Assembly (NCBI RefSeq): GCF_003719825.1
Contig: NZ_RIBS01000001.1
Span: 682,001-746,000, forward strand
Direction: 5' to 3'
From: Montanilutibacter psychrotolerans
GTDB taxonomy: Bacteria; Pseudomonadota; Gammaproteobacteria; Xanthomonadales; Xanthomonadaceae
Length of the DNA: 64,000 bases
Shown piece after piece: positions 1 to 9,600 of this stretch. A program made the position numbers and the translations under genes. The notes beneath the pieces are model-generated. The model made no database searches. It had not been told where the DNA came from and saw only the letters and a program-made list of their open reading frames with translations. The stretch's first letter is position 1; every line of letters starts with the position of its first letter.

Positions 1-438
1 GTGGCTGGCGACGCGTTCCTGTTGCGACAGGCGCTGGTCAATCTGATCGACAACGCAATGGACTTCTCGTCTGCGCACGACGAAGTGGAGTTGCGCGTTG
101 TTCGCGCCACCGCGCGCCACGTGGCCGACGGCAATGCCGGGCCGTCGGGGCGGACGCGCGTGATCGCCGATCCGCTCGACACCGACGGCACCACAAGCGT
201 CGTGCGCATCGAAGTGCGCGACAGTGGCCCCGGCGTTCCCGACTATGCGTTGGGGCGCGTGTTCGAACGGTTCTACTCGCTGTCGCGGCCGCGTGGCGGC
301 AGCCGCAGCAGCGGCCTGGGCCTGTGCTTCGTCGCCGAAGTGTCGGCCCTGCACGGCGGCCGCGCTGCACTGTCCAATCGCGATGACGGCCCCGGCGCGG
401 TGGCGAGCATGGAGCTGCCGCTTCCGGCGGAGAAGTGA
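1..438 (+). CDS. creC: CreC-like sensor histidine kinase, C-terminal fragment
   Basis: This is the 3' end of a two-component sensor kinase; the gene begins before the window. The 145 visible residues are the HATPase_c ATP-binding domain: an N box (N14-L-I-D-N18), a G1 box (DSGPG at 74-78), an F box (FERFY at 88-92) and a G2 box (GLGL at 105-108). The kinase would autophosphorylate on a histidine upstream of the window and pass phosphate to a response regulator. The name CreC is inferred from the next gene, creD, and from the CreB-type site between them, because creABCD is a known cluster. The GTG at base 1 is not the true start. A short insertion (about residues 36-64) lies between the N and G1 boxes. 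The kinase domain is certain; the subfamily name is contextual. Confidence 0.85.
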   Translation: MAGDAFLLRQALVNLIDNAMDFSSAHDEVELRVVRATARHVADGNAGPSGRTRVIADPLDTDGTTSVVRIEVRDSGPGVPDYALGRVFERFYSLSRPRGGSRSSGLGLCFVAEVSALHGGRAALSNRDDGPGAVASMELPLPAEK

Positions 439-503
439 TCGGCCGGGAGTGAGGTTCGAGCAAGCGAGCGGCCCCGATCTGCTGCCGCGTGCTCGCCTTC
501 CAC

Positions 504-519
504 TTCACCGTCGCTTCAC
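504..519 (+). promoter_or_regulatory. cre tag (CreB/BlrA-type response regulator site) upstream of creD
   Basis: Two direct TTCAC pentamers separated by six bases (504-508 and 515-519) match exactly the TTCAC-N6-TTCAC element described for CreB in E. coli and for BlrA in Aeromonas. It lies about 66 bases before the creD start codon, between the kinase gene and creD, which is where an activator site would be expected. It implies that creD is switched on by the phosphorylated partner regulator rather than only by read-through from creC. Confidence 0.85.
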
Positions 520-585
520 CAGGCCGCCATCTTGCCCGCACTCCCGGGGCCGAACCTGTCGCCGTTGCCACGACAGGAGTTGGAC

Positions 586-1980
586 ATGCGTCTTTGGTTG
601 AAAGTGTTGCTCGTGCTGGGGATGACCCTGGCCATCCTCATCCCGCTGTCGATGATCCGCGGGGTCATCGCCGAGCGGCAGGTCCATCGCGCCGCTGCGG
701 TTGCCCGCGTCGCCCAGAGCTACGCCGGTGCGCAGTCGTTCGCCGGGCCGGTACTGGTGGTGCCGTACACGCAGAAGGTCGAAGTCGAAGAGAAGGATGC
801 TGCGGGCCAATTGCGAAAGGTGGTGCGGGACGAATCGGGGCAGTGGACGTTCTTCCCGACCACGCTCAATGTCACCGGCAAGCTCGATCCGGACACCCGC
901 AGGGTGGGTCTGCACCAGGTTCGCGTCTACAAGCTGCACGGCGCCGCCAGCGCCGACTTTGACGTGCAGGTTCCCGACGATGCCACGCCCGTGCAGCAGC
1001 GTCGCATCGGCAAGCCATGGTTGAGCTACGCCATCGCCGACGTTCGCGGGCTCGGCAACCCGCGCCTGACCGTCAGCGGCATCGAGCGTCAGGTCGAACA
1101 GGGCCGCGGCTTCCGTGATGGCAGCGGTCTGCATGTGGCGCTGGATGCGCCGCAGCCGGGCCAGCGCTTGCGCGTCGATACCCAGTTGCAGTTCGCGCTG
1201 GGTGGTACCGAATCGCTTGCGCTGGTGCCGCTGGGTCGCAGCAACCGCTTCGCGATCGACTCGGCCTGGCCTCACCCGAGCTTCGCGGGCAAGTTCCTGC
1301 CCGCCAATCCGGAAGTCGGTAGCAAGGGTTTCAAGGCGCGCTGGGAGGTGCCATCGCTGGCGACCGGCGCGCAGGAGCAGTTCCTGCGCGGCAAGGCCCT
1401 GCCGAGTGTCGACGACGTCGGCAGGCAGGACGCTCGCGGCGAATACGGCGTCACGTCCTCGGACAGCATCGACACCGTGTCTGTGGCACTGGTGGATCCG
1501 GTCAATGTCTACGTGCAGGCCGATCGCGCCAGCAAGTACGGGCTGCTGTTCGTGCTGCTGACCTTCGTCGGGTTCTTCATGTTCGAACTGATCAAGCAGC
1601 TGCGAATCCACCCGATCCAGTACGGCCTGGTGGGGCTGGCCCTGTCGATCTTCTTCCTGCTGCTGGTTGGCCTGAGCGAACACATCGCGTTCGGTTGGTC
1701 TTACCTGATCGCGAGCATCGCCTGCATCGGCTTGTTGGCCTTCTACCTCAGCGCGGTGCTGCATAGCGTCACCCGCGGCATCGGCTTCGCGGCGATGCTC
1801 GCTACGTTGTACGGGGCGCTGTTCGGGCTGCTGATCTCGGAAGACAACGCGCTGGTGCTCGGCTCCGGGCTGTTGTTCCTGATCCTGGCCGCACTGATGG
1901 TGGTGACCCGCAAGGTCGACTGGTACCAGCTTGCCGGTCAGAAGCACGAACTGCCGCCTGCCATGCCGGCGCAGGCCTGA
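586..1980 (+). CDS. creD: CreD family inner-membrane protein
   Basis: A 464-residue member of the CreD family, close to the usual length of about 450. There is an N-terminal membrane segment (about residues 5-24), a large periplasmic domain (about 30-335) and a cluster of transmembrane helices from about 340 to 445 containing the family-typical IHPIQY and LSEHI stretches. In E. coli, CreD is the main output of the CreBC system and affects envelope properties and colicin E2 tolerance; in Stenotrophomonas and Pseudomonas it is tied to beta-lactam response and envelope integrity. Its biochemical activity is not established. The ATG at 586 is chosen because an AGGAG-like site (574-579) precedes it and the signal anchor starts at once; an in-frame start 18 codons upstream lacks these. 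Expression is probably driven from the cre tag at 504-519. Confidence 0.93.
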   Translation: MRLWLKVLLVLGMTLAILIPLSMIRGVIAERQVHRAAAVARVAQSYAGAQSFAGPVLVVPYTQKVEVEEKDAAGQLRKVVRDESGQWTFFPTTLNVTGKLDPDTRRVGLHQVRVYKLHGAASADFDVQVPDDATPVQQRRIGKPWLSYAIADVRGLGNPRLTVSGIERQVEQGRGFRDGSGLHVALDAPQPGQRLRVDTQLQFALGGTESLALVPLGRSNRFAIDSAWPHPSFAGKFLPANPEVGSKGFKARWEVPSLATGAQEQFLRGKALPSVDDVGRQDARGEYGVTSSDSIDTVSVALVDPVNVYVQADRASKYGLLFVLLTFVGFFMFELIKQLRIHPIQYGLVGLALSIFFLLLVGLSEHIAFGWSYLIASIACIGLLAFYLSAVLHSVTRGIGFAAMLATLYGALFGLLISEDNALVLGSGLLFLILAALMVVTRKVDWYQLAGQKHELPPAMPAQA

Positions 1981-1985
1981 ACCAC

Positions 1986-2021
1986 GCGGCGCAACGGGCG
2001 GGATGTCGCCTGTTGCGCCGC
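1986..2021 (+). terminator. Hairpin after creD
   Basis: A near-perfect inverted repeat begins five bases after the creD stop. A ten-base arm plus four more pairs, joined by one G-U pair, closes a six-base loop (2001-2006). No T-run follows, so it may act as an mRNA 3' stabiliser or a Rho-assisted end rather than a classical intrinsic terminator. Confidence 0.5.
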
Positions 2022-2112
2022 CGATGTACGAGCGATGCACCATCGATCGGTGCGTGCATCCATCGCGCAATCCGACCCGCGCAGCACGGTGCCAACGAAG
2101 ACGAGATCGGCA

Positions 2113-2472
2113 ATGAACGGATTCCACCTGATGTTGTTCGGCATGCCCTGCGTGTTGGCGGCGCTGCCGTTGATCCTTCGCCCCGGGCGCTGGCTGTCGG
2201 GCTACGCCTTATGCGTCGGTCCATTGCTGATGTGGGTGACCTTGCACGTGAATGCTTCGATGCGTTCGCCCGACTACGACGGCGGCGCCGGAGATTTCAT
2301 CGTCGTTGGCATGCTGGCGCTTCTGGACATCGGATTTCTCGGCGGTCTGTTGCTGCGCCTGATCTGCGACCTGGCCTGGATCGTGTCGCGTGACGTGTCC
2401 CGTGGACTGGCCGCCGCCGGCAATCCCCTCCAAGCTGGTGCGCAACAACCGGACTCCCGCCGATGCCCCTGA
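2113..2472 (+). CDS. Small membrane protein, unknown function
   Basis: A 119-residue protein with three hydrophobic segments (about residues 4-20, 28-45 and 61-85) and a charged C-terminus, so probably an inner-membrane protein. I do not recognise the family. The ATG at 2113 is preferred over an upstream in-frame ATG at 2035, whose extra residues are polar and run back towards the creD hairpin. Its last ten bases overlap the start of the acetyltransferase gene, and it seems to be the first gene of an overlapping four-gene operon (membrane protein, GNAT, amidase, membrane protein), which suggests a shared but unknown role. Confidence 0.6.
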   Translation: MNGFHLMLFGMPCVLAALPLILRPGRWLSGYALCVGPLLMWVTLHVNASMRSPDYDGGAGDFIVVGMLALLDIGFLGGLLLRLICDLAWIVSRDVSRGLAAAGNPLQAGAQQPDSRRCP

Positions 2473-3065
2473 CCCTGCGCACCTACCGCGGCGAAGCCAT
2501 CGCGCCGCACCTGCACGACCTGGCGCGCCTGCGCATCGGCGTGTTTCGCCAGTGGCCCAATCTGTACGCGGGCGATGTGGGCTACGAGGCCGACTACCTC
2601 AAGACCTACCTGCGTACGCCGCGAAGCGTGGTGGTGCTGGCGTTCGACGGCGATGCCGTGGTGGGCGCCTCGACCGGACTGCCGTTGGTCGACGAGTCCG
2701 CGGTCTTCCTGGCCTCGTTCAAGGGCAGCGACGTGGACCCGGCGCAGGTGTTCTATTGCGGGGAATCGGTGCTGCTGCCCGAGTACCGCGGCAATGGGAT
2801 CGGCCACCGATTCTTCGATGCGCGCCAAGCGCATGCGCAATCGCTCGGCGGGTTCTCGTGGACCGCGTTCTGCGCGGTCGATCGACGCGACGACGACCCG
2901 CGTCGCCCGCGGCATCATCGTGGCAACGAGGCGTTCTGGGAGAAGCGCGGATACGTCCGTCATCCCGGCATGCAGGTGACGCTGCCGTGGCGCGAGGTCG
3001 GCGCCGCTGCGGAAACCGACCACACTCTCACGTTCTGGCTGCGCCCCCTGGAGTCCAATGTATGA
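2463..3065 (+). CDS. GNAT family N-acetyltransferase
   Basis: A 200-residue GNAT-fold acetyltransferase that would transfer the acetyl group of acetyl-CoA to an amine. The pyrophosphate-binding loop is visible as RGNGIG at residues 109-114, preceded by the beta-4 strand, and the late FWEKRGY segment (about 159-165) is typical of the family's C-terminal half. The substrate cannot be read from the sequence. The start overlaps the previous gene by ten bases and the stop overlaps the next start in an ATGA junction at 3062-3065, so the two downstream products are translationally coupled. GNAT and carbon-nitrogen hydrolase domains are known as single fused proteins in other bacteria, so here they are probably partners in one pathway. 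Confidence 0.85.
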   Translation: MPLTLRTYRGEAIAPHLHDLARLRIGVFRQWPNLYAGDVGYEADYLKTYLRTPRSVVVLAFDGDAVVGASTGLPLVDESAVFLASFKGSDVDPAQVFYCGESVLLPEYRGNGIGHRFFDARQAHAQSLGGFSWTAFCAVDRRDDDPRRPRHHRGNEAFWEKRGYVRHPGMQVTLPWREVGAAAETDHTLTFWLRPLESNV

Positions 3066-3979
3066 AAATCGCCGTCGCCAAGTACACCATCGACGCCCCG
3101 GAGAGCTTCGCCGCATTTGCCGACAAGCAGGCGCGCTGGCTCGGTGAGGCCCGTGCCGCCGGTGCCGAGCTGGCGGTGCTGCCCGAGTACCTGTCGCTGG
3201 AACTGGGCGCCACCTTCGGTGCGGACGTGAGCGGCAATCTGCATGCCTCGCTCGGCGCCACCCAGGCCTACCACGGCGCGTGGCTCGAACTGTTCGCGCT
3301 GCTGGCGCGCGAGATGCGCATGCACGTGGTCGCCGGCACCTTCCTGCTGGACACAGGCGTCGGGCGTTACCGCAATCGCAGCTACGTGTTCGCACCCGAT
3401 GGCAGCCACGCCTGGCAGGACAAGCTGCGCCTGACGGCATTCGAGAAGCAGGCGGGCGTGATCGAGCCCGGCGACGCGCTCAAGGTGCTGGAGACCGGCG
3501 GCGTGCGCAGCGCGGTTGCGGTCTGCTACGACAGCGAGTTCCCGCTGCCGGTGCGCGCGCAGTGCGAGGCCGGTGCCCGACTGTTGCTGGTGCCTACCTG
3601 CACCGACAGCGAGGCCGGCGCGACACGCGTGCGCGTGGGTTGCATGGCGCGCGCGCTGGAGAACCGCTGCTTCGTCGCCCAGGCCGTCACCGCCGGCGCG
3701 GCGCCCTGGAGCCCGGCGCTCGACACCAACACCGGCGAGGCGGCTCTGATCGCACCGATGGACGTGGGACTGCCGTCGGACGGCCTGCTGGTACAGACGC
3801 GCGGTGCGCAGCGCTGGGCGACGGCCAACCTGGACTTCGAGGCGCTCGAAGCCAGCAGGGCGCAGGCGCAGGTGGCCAACGACCGCGACTGGTACAGCCA
3901 GTACTTTCCGAGCGTGTCGCGCGCGCGCGTCGAGGCGTTTGGCGCAGGGGCGCCGTCGGTGGGTCGCAAACACGCATGA
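3062..3979 (+). CDS. Carbon-nitrogen hydrolase (nitrilase superfamily amidase)
   Basis: A 305-residue cytosolic enzyme of the nitrilase superfamily, hydrolysing an amide or carbamoyl bond. The Glu-Lys-Cys catalytic triad is visible: E42 in LPEY, K121 in DKLRL and C155 in AVCYDSEFP. The length fits a stand-alone amidase. The start codon overlaps the GNAT stop (ATGA), and the stop overlaps the next start the same way. By analogy with fused GNAT-nitrilase proteins, the pair may acetylate and deacylate or hydrolyse the same small molecule; this is inference. The exact substrate is not recognisable, and assignment to the omega-amidase or N-carbamoyl-putrescine branches would need phylogeny. Confidence 0.9.
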   Translation: MKIAVAKYTIDAPESFAAFADKQARWLGEARAAGAELAVLPEYLSLELGATFGADVSGNLHASLGATQAYHGAWLELFALLAREMRMHVVAGTFLLDTGVGRYRNRSYVFAPDGSHAWQDKLRLTAFEKQAGVIEPGDALKVLETGGVRSAVAVCYDSEFPLPVRAQCEAGARLLLVPTCTDSEAGATRVRVGCMARALENRCFVAQAVTAGAAPWSPALDTNTGEAALIAPMDVGLPSDGLLVQTRGAQRWATANLDFEALEASRAQAQVANDRDWYSQYFPSVSRARVEAFGAGAPSVGRKHA

Positions 3980-4566
3980 GCAGCGCATGGTGGTGGTTCG
4001 ACGCACCGCCATGGGCGCTGCTTGCGTGCATCGTTCTTGCGCCGAGGCGCCCACCTTACCCGCGGCTGTTGCTGGTACCCGTGGGTGCACTGCTGCTGGG
4101 CTGGCTGACGTGGCTGGTGCTGCTGTTGCGTGGGCCAACCGGCGGCAGCTATTCGCTGCTGCTGATGTTTCTGGTGATGGTGACCTACAGCCTCGCGGTC
4201 TGCGGTGGCTGGGCGCTGCGCTGGCTGTGGGATGCGGCGATGCGATGGCGACGGCGCCGAGCGGAGTCCGGCAACAACTCCCAGAGTGGGCGCACGCCGA
4301 TTTTGCTGGCGATTCTCGTGATGGGCTGGCTGGGCGCTTACCTCGCGTACCGGGCGGGCCATCGCGAGCTCTGGGAGCACGAGGATCGCAACTACCTGAT
4401 CTTCGAGTCGCGCCTGCAGTACTACCTGTTCAGGCCGTTGAGCCTGGTCGACGCCGCCGCGACTGGCATCGGTGTCCACATCGGCCCGCATCGCGCCATG
4501 CCGCCCGGCAAGGTGGAGGACGACGCGGCTCGCGGTGTGCACAACGCCGCGCCAGCACGCCGGTGA
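3976..4566 (+). CDS. Membrane protein of unknown function
   Basis: A 196-residue protein with four strongly hydrophobic segments (about residues 7-22, 28-48, 56-78 and 105-122), a basic loop at about 85-95, and a soluble C-terminal part of about 70 residues. I do not recognise the family. The ATG overlaps the amidase stop by four bases, so it is the fourth gene of the operon that starts at 2113. The next gene downstream is convergent with only 41 bases between. No enzymatic motif is visible. Confidence 0.65.
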   Translation: MSSAWWWFDAPPWALLACIVLAPRRPPYPRLLLVPVGALLLGWLTWLVLLLRGPTGGSYSLLLMFLVMVTYSLAVCGGWALRWLWDAAMRWRRRRAESGNNSQSGRTPILLAILVMGWLGAYLAYRAGHRELWEHEDRNYLIFESRLQYYLFRPLSLVDAAATGIGVHIGPHRAMPPGKVEDDAARGVHNAAPARR

Positions 4567-4607
4567 CCGGCTGGCGAATCGCGAGTGCGGGCAACGCCGC
4601 TCACCCA

Positions 4608-5159
4608 TCACGCAAACAGCGAAACCCCCGGCACCAGCCACAACGACAGCGAGGCCAGCGCAACGCCGATCGCGGTCGCGGCGAGCACGTCGCTAGGGTA
4701 GTGCAGGCCCAGCACCACGCGCGACAGCGCGACGCTGGCGGTGAACGGGATCAGCAACCACGACAGCATCGGGTAGTGCGCCAGCGCAACCACGGTGAAC
4801 GCCACCGCGTGCAGCGTGTGTCCAGATGGAAAGCTGAACTCGTCAAGCGGCGCAACCCACGCGCGGATGCGCGCGTCCGCGGCAAACGGGCGCGGGCGTC
4901 GCGTCCAGCGCTTGAGCAGCTTGTACAGGGCCAACGCGATCACGCCGGTGGCTGCCAGGTGCGCCGAAGCCACCAATCCGTCGATGCCATCGGCCACCAC
5001 CAGTGCGGCCATCAGCACATACCACGCCACGCCATCGCCCAGCCGGCTGATGGCGGAGAAGTAGCGGCGTGAGGCGGCGCGCGCGCACACACGGTTGGCG
5101 CGCAGGCACCAGCCGGACTCGCCGGCGTCGAGGCGTTTGTGCAGCGGCAGGCGGTTCAT
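4608..5159 (-). CDS. PAP2 family phosphatase
   Basis: A 183-residue membrane-bound phosphatase of the PAP2/PgpB type, acting on lipid phosphates such as undecaprenyl diphosphate or phosphatidate on the periplasmic face. All three signature motifs are intact: K83-x6-R90-P91, PSGH at 111-114 (H114 catalytic), and S136-R137-x5-H143-x3-D147. Four to five transmembrane helices surround them. The start overlaps the stop of the upstream glycosyltransferase by four bases (ATGA), so the two are one transcription unit. The pairing suggests recycling of a lipid phosphate in glycolipid assembly; the substrate is inferred, the fold is clear. Confidence 0.92.
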   Translation of the reverse strand: MNRLPLHKRLDAGESGWCLRANRVCARAASRRYFSAISRLGDGVAWYVLMAALVVADGIDGLVASAHLAATGVIALALYKLLKRWTRRPRPFAADARIRAWVAPLDEFSFPSGHTLHAVAFTVVALAHYPMLSWLLIPFTASVALSRVVLGLHYPSDVLAATAIGVALASLSLWLVPGVSLFA

Positions 5160-6337
5160 GGCATCTCCTCTCCGGCGTCGCGGGTGGCATGCGGTGCGTC
5201 GGCGCGCGATCGCGCGCCGTCGGCGAGACCTTCCAGCAGGGTGTCGAAGTCGGCCGCAACCTGCTCCGGACGCAGCCCGTTGACGGCCTCGCGACCGGCC
5301 ACCGACATGCGCCGGCGCAGCGCGTCGTCGGTGCCGATGCGCGTGACGGCATCGACGAAGCCCGCGTCGTCACCATCGGCAATTGCCGCGCCGTGCTCGC
5401 CATCGCGCAGGTGTTCGTGCGCGGCGCCGTAGTCGAACGCGACTGTTGGCACGCCGCTGGCCATCGCTTCCAGCGTGACGTTGCCGAACGTTTCGCTGTG
5501 GCTGGAGAACACGAACAGGTCGCCGCTGGCGAAATGGCGGGCGAGGGTGTCGCCGCGCTGCACGCCGCAGAAGACGAAATCGGGGTTGTCGCGTTGCAGC
5601 TGGTCGCGCGCCGGGCCATCGCCCACCCACACGAAGCGCGCGTCCGGTCGCAGCGCCTGCAGTTTGCGAAACGCGTTGACGGCCAGCGTGAGGTTCTTCT
5701 CCGCTGCGATGCGGCCGACGTAGATCGCGACGAGGCCATCGTCGCCGACGCCCCATTGCGCGCGAAGCGCCGGGTCGCGGCGCGCGGGATCGAACAGTTG
5801 CGTATCGACCGCGCGCGGCAGCCGCACCACGTGCTCGAAACCGACACCACGCAGGAACCCGGCCAGCTCGCGCGTCGGCACCAGCGTGGCGTTGCCGCGG
5901 TTGTGGAAGCGCCGCATCCAGCGCAGTGCGACCGGTGCGAGCATCGGCGCGCCGTAGTCGCGCATGTAGGCATCGAAGCGCGTGTGGAAGCCGGTTGCGG
6001 CCGGGATGCCCAGGCGCCGCGCGGCACTCAGCGCCGACCAGCCCAGAGGGCCTTCGGTGGCGATGTACACCGCCGCCGGCCGCTGATCACGCCACAGCGC
6101 AGTGAGCCGGCGCGTCGCCGGAAACCCGACCCGCAACCCCGGGTAGCGCGGCAGCGGCGCGCTGCGCGCGAGCGTCTCGTGCGCGAGGCCCTCGCCATCG
6201 CCATCGGCAACCTGCCGCGGCCGCACCACGGTGACCTCGTGCCCCCGCAGGCGCAGCCCCTGTTCCAGAGCCTGCACGGTCAGCGCAACGCCATTGACCT
6301 CCGGCGGATAGGTCTCGCTGACGATCGCGTAGCGCAT
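5156..6337 (-). CDS. Glycosyltransferase family 4 (alpha-mannosyltransferase-like)
   Basis: A 393-residue GT-B enzyme. The N-terminus has the typical ETYPPEVNGVA segment (residues 7-17) of the PimB/MgtA-like group, and the C-terminal nucleotide-sugar domain has EKNL (about 213) and the E-x7-E signature ETFGNVTLE (about 282-290), where the second Glu contacts the donor. The enzyme probably transfers mannose, glucose or glucuronate from a nucleotide sugar to a lipid acceptor at the membrane. It is first in an operon with the overlapping PAP2 phosphatase. The acceptor and exact sugar cannot be read from the sequence. Confidence 0.88.
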   Translation of the reverse strand: MRYAIVSETYPPEVNGVALTVQALEQGLRLRGHEVTVVRPRQVADGDGEGLAHETLARSAPLPRYPGLRVGFPATRRLTALWRDQRPAAVYIATEGPLGWSALSAARRLGIPAATGFHTRFDAYMRDYGAPMLAPVALRWMRRFHNRGNATLVPTRELAGFLRGVGFEHVVRLPRAVDTQLFDPARRDPALRAQWGVGDDGLVAIYVGRIAAEKNLTLAVNAFRKLQALRPDARFVWVGDGPARDQLQRDNPDFVFCGVQRGDTLARHFASGDLFVFSSHSETFGNVTLEAMASGVPTVAFDYGAAHEHLRDGEHGAAIADGDDAGFVDAVTRIGTDDALRRRMSVAGREAVNGLRPEQVAADFDTLLEGLADGARSRADAPHATRDAGEEMP

Positions 6338-6622
6338 GCACGGTGTCCCGGACCTCGGCCTGTTGCGGCGAGCGTGGACGGCGCCGATGAAGGCGAAGCG
6401 TCAGGGGTGTGTCGGGGGTGTGACAGGGCGTGCGGCGTGCTTTAAGCGCGCGAAATTCGAGTTCGTGTGGGAGAATCACGTTGGGGTATCGGCAGGCGAT
6501 CTGGCTTGCCGGAAACAGGCTCAACTGCCTGGAATCGTTCGTCTCATGACTGTCGTCGCTCGTCTTCCCTCAATCCGTGGGAATGGGAGGGCGCGGCATT
6601 TTCCAAGTGTGAAGGGAGTTGC

Positions 6623-9600
6623 ATGTTTTCAAGCGGGGAGTGTGGGGTTCTGTCGCGTGCCGGTTCAGTGAGCACGCCTGCCAGGCGCCTGGGGGCGCGA
6701 ATCGCAGCGGGATTGTCGCTGGCCTTCGCGCTCGTTTCCGGAGTGGCGTCGGCCCAGGGCGCGCCCGGTTACGGCATGCACGAGCGGCACCTGGACGCGT
6801 TCAACCGCGCGACCAAAGTCACCGCGTTGAAGGTCGATGCGTTCGGCGACCGCACGAACATGTTCGATGGCAGCGTCGAGTTCAACGTCGCCGACATCTC
6901 GCTGGCGGGCAACAACGCGCTGCCGGTGGAGTTGCGTCGCAGCTTCCGTGTCGAGAATCGCGGTTCCTCGTCGAACGGCCCCATCGGATGGGGCTACCTT
7001 GGCGGCGTGGGTGAGTGGGACCTCGACGTTCCCTATGTGAGAGGGACGTTTGCTGAGTCGCTGGGCTGGGTTGTCGGCAACGCCAAATCCACCGCGCGGT
7101 GCAGCAATACCGCCGCGCCGCCGGATGTCGGCCAGTTTCCCGCCATTGAATACTTCAACGGGTATTCGATGCACATCCCGGGTGGTGGCGACCAGTCGCT
7201 GCTGAATACCCCCAGCAGCGCGTTGCCAGCGCCCAGCGATGGCCAGACGTACCCGTGGATCACCAAGTCGTTCTGGCGGCTGTCCTGCAAGCCGGCCACC
7301 AAGAATGGGCTGGCGGGTGAGGGTTTCTTTGCCGTGTCGCCGGAGGGCATCCGCTACCACTTCGACTGGGCGGTAAGCCGGGAGGCGCCGAAGTTCATCT
7401 ACGGTGCTTACAAAAGTTCGTTCAACAGCGGTCTCGGTGGGACGATGCCGCGCGTCAATGTGTTCCTGCTGGCCACTCGCGTCGAAGACCGCTTCGGCAA
7501 CTGGGTCAACTACACCTATGCCGGCGACAAGTTGCAGAACGTTGTCGCCAGCGATGGACGTCGCATCGATCTCGTCTATTCCGGTGGCAACCTGGCAAGC
7601 GCCAGCGCCAATGGCCAGCAATGGCAGTACGCGTACACTTGGGGCAGCCTGTCCAAGGTCACCCTGCCGGACAATTCCACATGGACATACAGCGCCAGCG
7701 GGCAACTGGATGCCACGCCGCCCGTTTGGGTGCCGCCGACTGAAGACGGCATCGAGGACTGCCCACCCCGGCTTGAATCCGCCACGGGTCATTACGATTA
7801 CGTCGTCAAGCATCCCGCCGGTGCGTCGGCTCGGTTCGAATTCGAACTGCTTCCCCACGCACGGACAGACGTGCCGCACTGGTGCATCAAGCCCAGTTTC
7901 ACGTACGAGTACCTGAGGATCCCGAACGTCATCGATTCGTTCACGCTGCAGCGCAAGCTGGTAAGCGGCGTCCAGCTCGAACCAATGGAATGGCGCTATC
8001 AGTGGAACAGTTCAATGCTTATGGGCAACCGTAGGGTCGATATCGTCGGCCCGGGCGGACGATTCGAACGCCAGCATTTCGGTAACGCTTACGGCATCAA
8101 CGAGGGGCAGTTGCTGAAGACCGAGGTGGGCCCGAGCGCAGCGAGCATCCTTTCGGTCACGGAGAACACCTATCTGTCCAATGCGCAGGTGGCGTTGCAG
8201 CCGTTTCCCGCCGTGGTTGGCAATAATCCCAACACACTGGCCGATCGGTATAGTTCGGAGTTGCACCCATTGGGTAGCTCCACCACTACGGTGCAGGGAG
8301 TCGGATTCAGCGCCACCACGCAGACCTTCGACGTCTTTGCCCGACCGCTAGCAATCGCGCAAGCCAGTTCGCTGGGCAGCCGTACAACAGCCATGACCTA
8401 CCACGACAACCTGGCGAAGTGGGTGCTGGGCCAGCAGGCGTCGACGTCGATTAACGGCGTCGTCGCCAATTCGACCGAATTCGACGCGGTCACCGCGATG
8501 CCGCTGCGTCAGTACGCCTTCGGCAAGCTGGCGCATTCGCTGGCGTACTACGGCGCGGGGCCTCTCAAGTCCGTCACCGACGGGCGCAACTACACCACCA
8601 CGCTGTCGAACTGGAAGCGCGGCGTGCCTCAGCTGATCCAGCACCCCGACACCACCACCGAATCGGCCGTGGTCAATGACGACGGCACCCTGGCCTCGGT
8701 CACCGACGAGAACGGTTTCACCACCGCTTACGAGTACGACCCGATGGGCCGCCTGGCGAAGGTGACCTATCCAGAGTCCGACACCGTGGCGTGGGCGCCG
8801 ACCACTCAGGTGTTCGAGCCAGTGGCCGTCAGCGAGTACGGCATCCCGGCCGGACACTGGCGTCAGACCGTTGCCACGGGCAACTACCGCAAGGTCAGCT
8901 ACTTCGACGGGCTCTGGCGTCCGGTGCTGAGCCGCGAGTACGACACGGCCAACGTCACCAACAGCAGCCGCTTCAGCGCGTTTGGCTACGACCATGAGGG
9001 GCGGGCGACATTCGCGTCCTACCCGGTGGCCTCGACCTCCTCGGTGGCCGCCATCACCCAGGGCGTGCGCTCGCAGTACGACGCGCTGGGTCGTCTCACC
9101 CGCGCCGAGCAGGACAACGAACTGGGCAGCGCGCCGCTGGTCGCCACCACCGACTACCTGGCCGGCTTCAAGACCCGCACCACCAACCCACGCGGCAAGC
9201 AGGTCACCACCTCGTACCTGGCCTATGGCGCGCCGATCACCGACTGGCCGGTGTCGATCATCAAGCACGCCGACGCTGGCGTCACCATCAACACTGACAT
9301 CGTGCGTAATGCGTTCGGCAAGCCGCTGTCGATGACCCAGCGCAACGACGCCGGCACGATCACGGCGACGCGCGGCTACAGCTACAACAGCAACCAGGAG
9401 CTGTGCCGCACGTCCGAGCCGGAAGGCGGCACCACGGTGTTCGCCTACGACGCGGCCGGCAACCTGGCATGGTCCGCGCCCGGCGTGCCTGCAACCACCA
9501 CCTGCACCTCCAGCATCTCGGCTACGGCCAAGATCAACCGGGCCTACGACCCGCGCAACCGCCTCACCGCGCTGACCTTCCCCGACAACCTGGGCAACAC

